In this document: piece by piece, positions 1 to 10,086 of the stretch
Layout: each line of letters opens with the position of its first letter
How positions within the stretch are numbered: position 1 is the first letter of the stretch
Assembly (NCBI GenBank): GCA_946803715.1
Contig: CAMPET010000051.1
Coordinates: 281,544-305,614 of the forward strand
From: Beroe ovata
Lineage: Eukaryota; Ctenophora; Nuda; Beroida; Beroidae
Direction of reading: 5' to 3'
Length of the DNA stretch: 24,071 nucleotides
Program-made: the position numbers and the translations under genes
The notes under the pieces: model-generated
Databases searched by the model: none
Seen by the model: only the letters and a program-made list of their open reading frames with translations
What the model was told of the DNA's origin: nothing

Positions 1-108
1 TGCTAGTAGTTGGACTAGAAGAGGTGCTAGTGGTTGAACTAGAAGAGGTGCTGGTAGTTGGACTAGAAGAGGTGCTAGAAGTTGGACTAGAAGAGGTGCT
101 GGTAGTAA
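1..108. repeat. 24-base minisatellite encoding the Ser/Thr repeat
   Basis: About four and a half copies of a 24-base unit, containing GGACTAGAAGAGGTGCT, run to the left edge. Variation between copies is by single bases, and the unit is a multiple of three, so the repeat keeps the minus-strand reading frame. This is the DNA form of the TTSTSSSP protein repeat. Confidence 0.85.
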
Positions 109-262
109 ATGTCGAACTTGAACTAGGGCTTGGGGATGTGTTGAAGATTCTTTTTGCGGGTTGTCTCTCAAAAACTCTGTCCCTCAGGTGATGTCTGAAG
201 CGATGTGGTCCTCTGGCATCGGCCAGAAGCGCTAGAACAAAGATAACCGAAAATCTTATCAT
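1..262 (-). CDS. Secreted Ser/Thr-rich mucin-like protein, N-terminal part
   Basis: A minus-strand frame opens with ATG at 262-260, directly after an in-frame TGA, and stays open to the left edge, so 87 codons are visible. The protein starts MIRFSVIFVLALLADARG, a short basic N-region followed by a hydrophobic core and an Ala-rich possible cleavage site: a convincing signal peptide. A basic stretch of about 30 residues rich in Arg and His follows. From about residue 52 the chain is almost only Ser, Thr and Pro, in near-perfect 8-residue units of the type TTSTSSSP. Such repeats are typical of heavily O-glycosylated mucin-like secreted or cell-surface proteins, so the product probably enters the secretory pathway. 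The C-terminus and any further domains lie outside the window. I do not recognise a named family. The start is well supported; the function is inference. Confidence 0.6.
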   Translation of the reverse strand, partial: MIRFSVIFVLALLADARGPHRFRHHLRDRVFERQPAKRIFNTSPSPSSSSTFTTSTSSSPTSSTSSSPTTSTSSSSTTSTSSSPTTS

Positions 263-691
263 TCAGCCCTTGAATACAGTTTAATAATGTCACGAAATAA
301 GGTTGAAACTGGGTATCAAGTGATCGCAGAATATACTGCAGCTCATTAACTTTTGACGCCTTTTTCCAAAGATAGGATAATGGTATTTTCTGAATAAAGC
401 TAGCGTGCGTCTCATGTATCACGTGGCACACTGACGTCAGTAGGGTAGACACGTGGTGCAAACAGCTTTATTATGTCCGTGAGACTCAATTATAAGATGC
501 TTGAGGGACCTATAGAATGACTTGATAGTATACTGTATGGATCATTATATAACACACAAACACTTGAGATCCCTCACAACTTTGAAGGGGTAGTAATAGT
601 ATCCCATTTTCTGATACGAAGGACCCAAGCGGTGCCCGTTAAAACCATGTCGACTGTTTCGTGAAACATCTCATCTAGCTCTACTTCACAG
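263..691. other. Region between mucin-like gene and WDR44-like fragment
   Basis: No gene is supported here. The region is the shared upstream zone of a minus-strand gene and a plus-strand gene fragment, and it carries a perfect CRE-type octamer TGACGTCA at 432-439, about 170 bases upstream of the mucin-like start. I found no TATA box I would defend. A minus-strand open frame from about 780 to 574 mostly mirrors the WDR44-like exon and is not a gene. Confidence 0.4.
432..439. promoter_or_regulatory. Palindromic CRE-type octamer TGACGTCA
   Basis: This is a perfect match to the CREB/ATF binding site, about 170 bases upstream of the mucin-like start codon. A promoter role is inferred only from motif and position. 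Confidence 0.35.
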
Positions 692-1242
692 AACTGGCAG
701 TTGACGTGCAAGTACAAAGGGTTCCTCAACGTGTCCTCACAAATCAAGGCATCCTTCTCACACGATGGGAAGATTATCATCAGCGGTGATGAGAAGAATT
801 TCTGTTACTTCTGGGAAACGGAAACTCACTACAAGATCTTCAGCAATGCTTCCGGCAAGGGTATGCGAAATATACGTGTTAAAGATCGTAAGCTGTCATT
901 GTTTTCGTTAAACTGCCAATATAACCCCCACTGCACACCCCCGTAGGACCATTGAAGAAGCAGTTGAGACGGGATAAGAACGACGGATATCACAGGTTTC
1001 GGTCGCATGAGTCCCGTGTCACGTGCGCTACATTCGCGCCCGAGGCGCTCTCAGATAACGAGGGATTTGTCAAGGAGGTAAAACATGTTTCATTCTACTC
1101 TTCCATCGGCTACCATTTCAGTGCTGACATTATGCAGTTGCCAGTATAACCGTGAACCCTACTCCCTGATCTTTTTCAGATATTCGTCACATCGGACGCT
1201 AAGGGGAATATCAAGTGCTTCCTCAACATTCGTAACCCCTGA
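692..1242 (+). pseudogene. WDR44-like WD-repeat protein, C-terminal three exons only
   Basis: Three exons join in frame: 692-860, 947-1077 and 1180-1242 (TGA), giving 120 residues. Introns are 861-946 (GTATGC...CGTAG) and 1078-1179 (GTAAAA...TTCAG). The residues KYKGFLNVSSQIKASFSHDG, then SGDEKNFCYFWET, then HESRVTCATFAPE, and finally FVTSDAKGNIKCFLNIRNP match the last two WD blades and C-terminus of WDR44, a Rab11-binding WD40 protein of recycling endosomes. WDR44 proteins are several hundred residues long. The missing upstream exons would have to lie within 263-691, where I see none, and the opposite-strand mucin-like gene starts at 262. The piece is therefore a truncated duplicate, a transposed 3' end or the edge of a misassembly. 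The frame is intact, so decay is recent or absent. Homology is sure; status as gene or pseudogene is not. Confidence 0.75.
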
Positions 1243-1796
1243 GACAGTTATATACCTCTTCCTCTCCTAAAGCCCACCTTTTCCACTCAAGCAGTATTAT
1301 AGCCCGTCTCCTCTCAGAACATTGCAAGTTGCTTGGATCTCGTGTTTGGACTTGGCCCAAGTTTGGCGACCTTTCATCGGCTCATTAATGTTATAGCAAA
1401 CATTCCACTTGAGGAAATTCCTTGTTTTTGGGTTGACGGACGAATGCATATCATTCAGCTTCAGACCACTTTTGACACTTTCGTTTCACATCTTGGCAAC
1501 ATATCGAGCAAAGACATGAGCTTTGAGTTTAAAAAACTTCTTTATGTTCACGTATTGTTCACTGCATAGTATTACGAAGGAGCAATTATGTATACCATGC
1601 GTTGCTGTGGTTACTATGCAGTATGTGATTACACAATAACCGCTTGGATATGTTAAACTGTACAGTTTTACATGACCAGAGTCCAGTTTTACATGACCGG
1701 ATATATGTATCTGAGCTGATCTCCATAGTGAACAGTGAACACGTGTCGTGTACTCTTGCAGTAATAGCCTTCCCTTGCAATATTGCACTCCAATTA
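1243..1796. other. Intergenic, 3' of WDR44-like fragment
   Basis: This is AT-rich sequence with no recognisable gene. No AATAAA lies close to the stop at 1242. A short open frame at 1333-1569 has no ATG start and no family resemblance. It may be untranslated trailer or spacer. Confidence 0.4.
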
Positions 1797-2206
1797 TAGT
1801 TCTCGAGTACCATGATATGTGCTTGAGTATGTACTATGTAGTCTGTTATAGCATGAGATCTGCTTTCATTGAGTATGCACTCTGTTACAGCACGAGACTT
1901 GCTCTCATTGAGAATATACACACTCCCCGATATTCATATTATACGAGGAATGGCTCTCCCCAGTTCCCTTTATTATGATGGGGGGGATGCAACGTGCATT
2001 AATGTCAGTATTTGGANTAGTTCTCGAGTACCATGATATGTGCTTGAGTAATGAGTATGTACTCTGTAGTCTGTTATAGCATGAGATCTGCTTTCATTGA
2101 GTATGCACTCTGTTTCAGCACGGGAATTGCTCTCATTGAGAATATATACACATCCCGATATTCATATTATACGTGGAATGGCTCTCCCCAGTTCCCTTTA
2201 TTATAA
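1797..2206. repeat. Direct duplication of about 180-190 bases around an N
   Basis: Bases 1797-1976 recur at 2018-2206 with a few substitutions and small indels. Both copies run from TAGTTCTCGAGTACCATGAT to the CAGTTCCCTTTATTAT end. The second copy begins directly after the N at 2017. Each copy also contains an internal half-repeat: GTATGCACTCTGTTACAGCA resembles the preceding GTCTGTTATAGCATGAGA stretch. It may be a real tandem duplication or two alleles placed side by side. Confidence 0.85.
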
Positions 2207-3798
2207 TACCTTGCTCTCCCATTGGTTTTAATCATTGGTTTACGACCATCATTATAACAATTGATCTGCTGGAAATGAAGTTTTAATTTTTAGACTATGT
2301 ACGTTAAAGTGATAACTTATTATTGTCAAGCATGAAGCATACCGGGAAGTCGCAAGGCAAGCAGATAGTTTATTTGATCTTGTGATTTGGCTATTACATA
2401 GTGCATCGCTTAAACGAGCTAAATTTCTGCTAAATGTATAGTTATGCGAGGAATGATAATTGTTTTCGTTTTCTAATCCAAAGATACGTTGATTACGCTT
2501 TTTAATTTTTATTCTTGATAACGTTAACAATTTAAACGGTTTTCGTCACATTTGGCTGAATATTGGTTGATTAAAGTAGTGATCAATAATCATGAAGGAC
2601 TGTAGGCGGAGGTAACATGTATCACGGCTTTCCTTATGACGTCATAATGTACAAACTTCGTCACCGCACTGCATTGGGGTAACAATTTGTCTATTTTGAG
2701 CAATGACAGAATTTGTCTTCATGAGACAAATCATACCCAATTTTCCTAATTCGACTGGCACACACATATATTCAAAGGTAGATTATAGGGTTTCTTGCTT
2801 CCATGATATGATTCAATGTTCATGGTGACATGGATGGGAGCAGATGCGTGGACTCGCATCGTGATAGCTTCTATTCTGATATCAGCACAGTGGCATTATG
2901 TTGTTGTGGCACAGTAATTGTCACCAGTGGGCAGTGGCGCTATGATCCCAATGTAACTATACCTTCTCATATTGGAGCTACTCGTAACAATAGCATGCCA
3001 TTGCCTCTCGATTTAGATTGGTCGCTCAAATGATGGAATTCCGATATCACTTTTGGAATGTATGATCACGTAACAAAATTATGTAGCCGTAGCTGGCTCA
3101 TTGTTTTATCCAATCCTAATGCACGTGAATGCACTAACGTCATTTGCTGATCTCAGTTTAAAATTCGGTTACTCACTCACTCGCTTAGCATTTTATCTGT
3201 CCTCTCTTGAGTAGGTACCAAAGTCATGATTTGTCACGCGCTTTTCCGTGGTATTCTCTGTTTTCTCAGTAGCATTTCTGGGGAATGCAGAAACTGAGAA
3301 TCCAATGGTAAATTTCAAATCTAAAATCACTCGGTGAGATGCTGAATCGCGCTTATTGGCCGACTCAGATTCGCATCTTTTATAAAATATAGGAGAGCCA
3401 GCCACTTTAAACGTGAAATCTCTGAATATTTTCTGGTTTATTGTTCAATTTCTAAACTCCGCTTGTTTGATTGACCATGATTACACTTACAGTTATACAT
3501 GCACTTACAGTAAATAATGTGCTTACTTGTTGGTTGATAATGAGTGCACAAATGTTCATTGTTCCTCTTTTAGTTCGACTAAGTATAGTTATATTTTGTT
3601 TTGTCAAACGTATCACATTATCTTAACCTCTTGCTAATGCTTTAAAACCTTGCGGGCTATTATTTCATTGGCTCAAAAGTTGACATTCGGGTATGATATG
3701 AAGTTGGATCTGATTTTGTCATCCATGAGCTTTGTATATATGAAAGGAGAAGTCCTCATCATCATATCGGTGTTTCAATGTGTTCTTCTCTGGACCCA
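2207..3798. other. Intergenic, no gene seen
   Basis: AT-rich spacer. The open frames here (about 2252-2530, 2830-3033 and 3193-3405) lack a recognisable domain and a convincing codon pattern. One perfect TGACGTCA lies at 2637-2644. Confidence 0.4.
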
Positions 3799-4102
3799 GG
3801 GAAATCTTAGCTTAGCGGACGTTTACTCGAATTCTGACAATACCGGTGCAAGTGCAACACTGGCGCGACACTGCAGAAACTTCTTGACATTATTTCGGCA
3901 TTATTATGACAATATGACTTACAATTGCGTCATAATATTGTCACACTCATGTCATAATATTAACCCCCTAATCTTGTGTCATATTGTCACAATATGACAC
4001 AAATTGCGCCAATGTCACTGTCACTACGGTGTCGTGCCAGTGTTGCAGTTGCACCGGTATTGTCAGGATTCGAGTAAACGTCCGCTAAGCTAAAATTTTC
4101 CC
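3799..4102. mobile_element. Foldback element (MITE-like) with about 72-base inverted arms
   Basis: The left arm 3799-3872 starts GGGAAATCTTAGCTTAGCGG. It is the near-perfect reverse complement of the right arm 4031-4102, which ends TCCGCTAAGCTAAAATTTTC plus CC. Between the arms are smaller inverted pieces such as CATATTGTCACAATATGAC and CATAATATTGTCACACTCAT. There is no coding capacity. I see no clear target-site duplication at the ends, so the superfamily is undetermined. A further copy of the motif GTGTCGTGCCAGTGTT, present in the right arm, recurs at about 4164-4179. Confidence 0.7.
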
Positions 4103-6262
4103 GATAATATTGTTGCCACTATTATTGTTGTCATAATAGTGTCACTTGGCAGTGCTGCACCAGTGTCGTGCCAGTGTTAGACTTAGTGCAGGTTCGCACA
4201 GCTGGGCTGCATTGTAATTTGTATCCCATTCGCACTTGATTCCGTACTCCGGTGAGATTGTACTTGATGGTCGGTTCTTCCGCCTCGTCTCTCACATAAA
4301 GACTAGCTTATACAACACCTACTCGTTGTAATGGAGTACTGTGATGACACCATATGTCTAACACAAGGAAACATTCCCTGATAACGAGACTGTCTTAAGA
4401 CAGAGAGGTTACTCGTAATGTGCCTAGCCTGGCGAACACGTTGGTCATCCTTGCTGAACGACATTTTGAACAAGGAATCGAAACCGTGGGGTTCCGTACA
4501 GAAGTTGCAGTAGCCTTATCACATTGCACTTGTGTCAGACTGTTGTCGCACCGTTGTCGAACTAGTAAATCACCAGTCCTTGTCATGGGATTCGAGCCAC
4601 TGACTCACTCCCGCTACTGAGACCTGAGTGTTTTTAGTCGGGTCGTTGACTCCATTTCCGAGGAAGCAAGTGTGATACTGGCACTGCGAATTGTGCAGAA
4701 TGACACCACACAGTTATTGTGTGACACAGTAGGTGTGTTATGAGAGTATCTCAAAGCGTAGGACTATTGGTTTTTACTGTGTTATCTGCGGCATATTACC
4801 ATGTCTGACATGACTATTGGTCCTTGAGTAAACGGGATACAGATTTTCTCAACTTACCTACCTATAGCTTGAGTAGTAACAAGCGTGTAATGTACTAAAT
4901 GCAAGTGTGGATGTGTTACGATGTCAATTGTATGCTCACGCTTCTTATAGTGTAGAGAAGTACTAGATTCTAGAGTATAGTACTAAAGAAGAATACCATT
5001 GACTCTGAGTAGTGAACAATTGCTGCCTAGGTTCAGTTCGCCTATTTTTCTCAAATTCTCAATTCATTGTGCTTGTTGGTTAAACTCTACATTTTTACCT
5101 CTATAATAGTTTTTCAAGTGTAAATGTAACTCATATTAAACTCAGAACAATGAGCTTTGAAGATACTTTGATGATATTGATAGTGGCTATGGATCAATTG
5201 TCTTCAGCACGATTGCGTGATTTATAAACCTATAGGTTTTGGTCCGACTATATTAAAAAACTTGAATCAAACTTGAATCAAATGTAGTCATGTGCTACAT
5301 CAAGTCTTGCTCATATTCATAAGAAGGTATCAATGCCAGCACGGGGATTGTCGTAGTTCGAGCGGCCATGGTGGAAATATTCGCAGCGCGATTCTGCGGA
5401 AGCCGTCGTGAAGTCATGATTTAATTTCTATCTTATGTATTCTGCGGTTTCGTTATTTCTTCACTGACGTGTGACTGTGTATGCACGATGCATTTATTTT
5501 ATAATTCGATTAAAACTTTAACTTAGTCATAGTGTTTACCTAACAATAACATGTATTGTGTACCTTCTATAACATTGCGTCTCCTCTAATAGAAGCTTAC
5601 AGCACCTAGGGACAATCCCCACTCACAGGTCTTCACTAAGCAGGAACTGCACAAGCTAAGGAACTGCAGTTACTCATCAATACCTATACAACCTGATCCT
5701 CTTCCCTCATAACGACAGTACCATAGCGCTGCTGGATATGACGGATAGTACCATGAGCAATGGATTATTGGGTAAGTCAATTTCTCCCCTAAATTAGTTT
5801 ACAGATGAAATTATTCCCTGTGCAATGTTCCAAATATGTGCCGCCACGTACACCAGCTAGGATGTGAATTCATGGAGTTACCACAATCATATGCGTGGGT
5901 TATCAAAATATTATACCCCACTAGAACGTGTTCCTTTGTGACTTGCGTACTAGAGCCTTGTTATTTCGAGAATACTGAATAGTAATACAGAACAAGCTCT
6001 GCAATTGCAAAGTGCCTTTTCCTCGCCACAAAACTAGCACCCTTCCAACCTTCACGATACTATAGTAGTTGTTGTACTAACTAATTTCCATCCCCAGTCC
6101 CACCATCACTCATGCACACTGACACACATCACACTATCTTCCCCATAGCAGTAGCACCCACAAGCACTGTTACCCCAAGCCCACTAGGCACTCCCATGTA
6201 ATTGTATAACACTTTCTCTAGACCAGAAGAGTAGCACTCCCTCCCAGCCCTCCCCTGCTGCG
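4103..6262. other. Intergenic, upstream of gene A
   Basis: No gene is supported over about 2.2 kb. A stretch at 4395-4620 is open on both strands and contains GGATTCGAGCC, which resembles an RNA polymerase III B box. No A box or cloverleaf could be drawn, so it is not called a tRNA or SINE. No strong TATA box is visible just before 6263. Confidence 0.4.
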
Positions 6263-8027
6263 ATGAAGTCTCTGAGACAAGCATGTCAGATCTACAAGCG
6301 TATCATGATGGTACCCCCCACCCATTTTGATGTGATTCACAAGAACCTCAACGTGTTCATGACTTGCGAGGAACCAGTGGATAAGGGACTGGCTATGCAG
6401 CAGTGGGAGAACTTGAGGAAGACGTACCAGAACTTTGGACTGGAGCCAGAGATTTGCGAGGCAGCTAAGGGTTAGCTTTGTGATTGTTTGCGCCACATTG
6501 ATGGAGTGCATCAAGCCCTGGTGTTGTTCAGTGTACTTACTTCCTCAATTTACTATCTACTTGATGATATATAATCTATACTAGGTGCTGTGGATATGGT
6601 TTACTGTGCCAATGCAGCTGTGGTACAGAATAACAATGCCCTTGTTGCCGGCATGAATGCTGAACCACGCAGACAAGAATCTGAACCTTTTGCTGACTGG
6701 ATGAGGAAAAAGGGCTTCAATGTTACAGAAATGGACAAAATGGTACCTATCCATATCAATTTCCTGAATTGCGTTCTGTGGGAACAACCTTTCTTCTGTT
6801 CAGTTTAGCTACCTACGTCGAATATATCTCTAATTCGAAACTACCTGCACAGGGACTGTCCGGCACGTACTGTGAAGGGAACGCAGAATTGAGTCCCCTC
6901 TACGACCTGTCGGCCTACTTCTACGGATGGGGTATAAGGGGCACAGAGTGTGGTTATGATGTCGTCATAGACCACTTCTCCCTGGATAGGAAGGAGGTTT
7001 TCAAAGTGAGACTTATTGACGGTAAGCTGACGCCTGCCATTCATGACTTGCTACATCTTCACTCGGAAAGCAGCTGCACTAGCAGCATGCACAATTAGCT
7101 GTTGTTTTACCAATAACACAGGGGTTTTACCAATAACGCAGGGGTTTTACCAATAACACAGGGGTTTTACCAATAACACAGGGGTCTCTCAGATAGGTTT
7201 TACCACCTGGATGTTTGCATGTGCCCCCTAGCCATGGGTCACGTGATGTACTTCCCTGGAGCTTTCGATGACGACTCCCTGAAGACGATCCATAGCGTTA
7301 TTGGTATGTAAGCGTCATATTGATATTCATATAGTTACACAAATGCGAAATATCAATAATTCACTAATCACTATTACATGACCCGATATTTGAGTAAGGA
7401 CATCATAACCTTGCAACAGGCAGTGACAAGCTGATTGAGCTGACTGAGGAGGAGGCAGAACAGTTTACCTGCAATTCTGTTTCGTTTATCAGTAATAATG
7501 ATGAAGCTGTCATAGTGTCAATGAACTTCAGTGACAGACTGAAAGGAGTTCTTAGAGGCCTCGGGTGAGTGTCAACTGTCAGGGGTGTGATTATATTGAA
7601 GAGTTGTGAGTATGAATAGCTGTGGGGTTTCTGGTGGTCATATAGCGGTGCCTAGTCTAAGTCAATAATCATTGATAGATCAACTTGATAGTATCGATCA
7701 ATGATTATTGACTAGGCACGTTGATACTGATAGCATCAGTTGGTCTAATAATGAGACAGATAATGGTTATGCAGTATTAGAGTTTATATGGGCAAAATAT
7801 GCTCATTATTGATTTAGATTATTATCTGCTTTTGTCCACTTTTTTTGACACACCCCGTATATCATCTCATCCGGTACTTGTTATGAAATAACTCCGGGTA
7901 CTACTAGCTTGACTGTAATATTGACTGTAGGTACACGCCTGTGGAGGTGGAGTACGGTGAGTTCAAGAAGGGAGGGGGCAGCGTGAGATGTTCCACTCTT
8001 GACATCGGGCAATTCAGACCTACATAG
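6263..8027 (+). CDS. DDAH/arginine-deiminase-like amidinotransferase-fold hydrolase (gene A)
   Basis: Six exons join in frame: 6263-6470, 6585-6742, 6853-7021, 7193-7303, 7420-7564 and 7931-8027 (TAG), 888 bases, 295 residues. All introns are GT-AG. Landmarks in order are RIMMVPPTHFDVIHK near residues 13-27, VDMVYCANAAVV near 71-82, NAEPRR, CEGNAE, DRFYHLDVCMCPL with the catalytic-type His near 183, TCNSVS, and GGGSVRCSTLDIG with the nucleophile-type Cys near 285. This is the layout of the COG1834-type branch (DDAH / arginine-deiminase-like) of the guanidino-group-modifying superfamily, which cleaves or transfers guanidino or ureido groups through a Cys-His-acid site. The length fits the family. 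The usual E-G-x-G-D is E-G-N-A-E here, and GYGFRTD is replaced by GWGIRGT, so substrate recognition may have changed. The Met at 6263 is the first sensible start before RIMMVPP, although the frame is open further upstream. It has no obvious signal peptide and is probably cytosolic. The superfamily is firm; the substrate is unknown. Confidence 0.88.
7101..7184 (+). repeat. 20-base tandem repeat in gene A intron 3, next to the acceptor
   Basis: Four copies of GGGGTTTTACCAATAACACA, with one base changed in the third position block of the second copy and two in the first, run at 7101-7180. They are followed by GGGGTCTCTCAG, whose AG at 7191-7192 is the real acceptor. Each unit ends ACACA and runs into G, so every unit carries a pyrimidine-containing stretch and a CAG. 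Confidence 0.9.
7565..7930 (+). other. Intron 5 of gene A with a long hairpin
   Basis: This 366-base intron is the longest in gene A. Bases 7648-7676 and 7697-7719 form an inverted repeat. GTGCCTAGTC then GTCAATAATCATTGAT on the left pairs with ATCAATGATTATTGACTAGG plus CAC on the right. Near 7830-7861 is TTTTTTTGACACACCCCGTA, which looks like a transposon end, and AGGGGTGTGATT near 7580 is a weak partner. It may hold a decayed short inverted-repeat element. Confidence 0.45.
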
Positions 8028-8077
8028 ATAGTACTAGAGCTGTCAATTGACACCTGACGGTTGAGTGCGTCTTGTCA

Positions 8078-8083
8078 AATAAA
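8078..8083 (+). terminator. Polyadenylation signal AATAAA of gene A
   Basis: A canonical AATAAA lies 50 bases after the gene A stop codon. This gives a compact 3' untranslated region and supports the gene end. Confidence 0.6.
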
Positions 8084-8654
8084 ATGTGATCATGTGAGGA
8101 AGACAATCACTTGAGAGTTGGGATGTTAGATTGTATTGGCAAAACTACGCGTCAAAACTACGCGTTTCATCGTTGATGGTATTTTCAATTTTATCATTGT
8201 ATGTTTTAAGAACTCGGATACGGAATAGCTGAGGAAATCAACTGCTCTGCAAAATAACAGCTCATAATTTTGAGAATACATGACTGATAGAGAATCATTC
8301 ATTTATTATTCCGATTTATTGCTGTAACATCACCTTGACCTTAATCAATAATCAGCAAAAGATTTGATGTTAATTGTATTGGACTCGCATGAGCTATTGA
8401 AAGGACCACTTATGATTTACAATGTAATCAATGTGTGGTAATCAGGTTACATTAGATAAAAATTAAAATGTATGATGTCATTTATTCGTGTAAGTAATAC
8501 TGAATGTGAATTGTAATTCTAATATGTTGATGTTTTGTTCATTTTCTTGATAATTTTTGATCTAGTGATTTCTCCAAACCGCAAGTCATGTGCAAAATAT
8601 GTCAACTCAATAATCCATTGATTTTAAGGCAAGGGGGAATGACATGACAGCGCA
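8084..8654. other. Intergenic after gene A
   Basis: AT-rich spacer with a short direct repeat CAAAACTACGCGT near 8140-8165. No gene seen. Confidence 0.35.
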
Positions 8655-9345
8655 AGGGTAAAAGTGCGCCCTAATGGCACACAATTGCACCCAATTGGCG
8701 CCGAAATTGAGCGCAATTTGGGCGCAAACGTTGCGCGAAAAACAGGTCAGGTAACATCTGACTAGTTGCGCCCATGGCGCAAAAAAGGTGGCCCAAATTA
8801 TTGCTGCAAAAATCGTTTAACGCAATAAGGACGCAATTCACTCTTAGTCTTAATTGCACCCAATGGCGCCCACATTTTCGTAATGTGTTTCAATTGTTAT
8901 TTTGCCCAATTTTCGTTCAAATTTTATAGACTGTGCCCAGATTTGCGATGAAACTTAAAAGTTTGCGACATTAAACGCAATTTGGCGCTATTGAGCGCAA
9001 TTGGGCGCTATTGTAATTGAGCCGCGCAAGTGGGCGCAGTTTAGCACAATTAGAGCGCAATTGGGCGCAATATTTGCGGCCAGTCAAAAAATGGTATTGG
9101 GGCGCAACGTTCGAGATAAGGGACCAATCATGCGCACGATGAGCGCGATTTGTGATATAGGGGTGCAAGCCAAAAATCTCATGATCGGCCAATCTTTCAC
9201 TTTGAATCCTTCGAAATTGTGCCCATGTTGCATACTTGCATCCAAATACAAAATACAGTGAAATTTTATGGGCGCAATTGGGCGCAACTAGAGATGATGC
9301 GCGCTCAGGCATAAAAATTCGTGTTGAGGGCGCAATTGAGCGCAT
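8655..9345. repeat. GCGCAATT-rich dispersed repeat field
   Basis: The motif GCGCAATTGGGCGCAA and close variants recur on both strands through about 690 bases. Examples lie near 8710, 8978, 8995, 9055, 9270 and 9332, with reverse forms such as AATTGCACCCAATTGG near 8685 and 8850. The motif is almost palindromic, and each instance is surrounded by diverged AT-rich sequence. The long open frames here on both strands, up to 143 codons, come from this repetition (proteins full of APNCAQLRS-like strings) and are not genes. The nature of the unit (old satellite, element or binding-site cluster) is unknown. Confidence 0.7.
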
Positions 9346-9655
9346 TAAACGGCGTGACTTTGAGTTTGACCTGATAGTTATCATATTCATGGTGATACTC
9401 ATAGCATGGTACTGCTATTAGCGTGGCACTGTCAGTGAAATTCTTATCCATATCACAGCATATTATTTCACTTTCAGAAACGATATGGTCATGGTGTAAC
9501 ATGAGGGAACTACGAGGAAAACTGGAACATGGAAACGCATCGATTCATTCGGTCTTATGTGGTCAGTGCCAGCTCATCTGCAACCAGATCGGGGGAGGGG
9601 ATTCCAAATGCCGACAATAGAGGGAGGTGAGCTAGGTGGTTTTTACTTTGGTTTC

Positions 9656-9663
9656 TGACGTCA
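9656..9663. promoter_or_regulatory. CRE-type octamer TGACGTCA
   Basis: A perfect palindromic CREB/ATF-type site 48 bases before the ATG of the small hypothetical frame at 9711. Function is inferred from the motif only. Confidence 0.3.
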
Positions 9664-9710
9664 GCAAATTTTAGTAACTTAGATATTTGAAAGGATATGA
9701 CAGCTGCAAC

Positions 9711-9944
9711 ATGCCAGGGAAGGGATGGGTTTTGAGGAATCCGGCATGTTCCTGCTCGAATTTTGGCCTCATTTCAAACCTCACATCTGAGGGGAGAATT
9801 ATCATTGACAGTCCGACAATAGTGCGATCATATGATATAAACGGTGTGAAACTGGTACAGCATACTGGTACTGATATAAGTATAACGCCGCTAAATAACG
9901 AGAAGACTTCTTTTGCGATCTTTGATTTTCGAGAAAATACATGA
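9711..9944 (+). CDS. Small hypothetical open frame
   Basis: An ATG-started frame of 77 codons beginning MPGKGWVLRNPACSCSNFGL and ending IFDFRENT. It shows no signal peptide or membrane segment. It lies between two perfect CRE-type octamers (9656-9663 and 10004-10011), which is the only contextual hint. The opposite strand is also open for 113 codons without an ATG, so chance is a real possibility. I do not recognise it and assign no function. It could be a single exon of a larger gene. Confidence 0.18.
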   Translation: MPGKGWVLRNPACSCSNFGLISNLTSEGRIIIDSPTIVRSYDINGVKLVQHTGTDISITPLNNEKTSFAIFDFRENT

Positions 9945-10003
9945 AGATAATCCCGTGATTCAACTGTTGAGATATAGTCAGCCGGCTGTATAATTATAGT
10001 AGC

Positions 10004-10011
10004 TGACGTCA
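10004..10011. promoter_or_regulatory. CRE-type octamer TGACGTCA
   Basis: A second perfect palindromic CREB/ATF-type site about 350 bases from the one at 9656. No linked gene is certain. Confidence 0.3.
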
Positions 10012-10086
10012 CACGTCAAGCAAAACAGAATTGCTGGCTGGAGTTATCGAGCAGAAAGCTGCATTTCTAGAAAGAAAATTCAACTC

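Noticed and set aside
1333-1569. 78-codon open frame after the WDR44-like exons
   Set aside because: No ATG start, no domain, and the WDR44-like frame already ends at 1242.
4395-4620. Possible tRNA or tRNA-derived SINE from GGATTCGAGCC
   Set aside because: Only a weak B-box match; no A box at the right distance, no acceptor or T stem of five pairs, and no tail.
8971-9402. 143-codon minus-strand open frame
   Set aside because: It lies in the GCGCAATT repeat field; the translation is a string of repeated APNCAQLRS-like pieces and both strands are open, so it is a product of the repeat.
9671-10012. 113-codon minus-strand open frame
   Set aside because: Starts without ATG, overlaps another open frame on the plus strand and has no recognisable domain.
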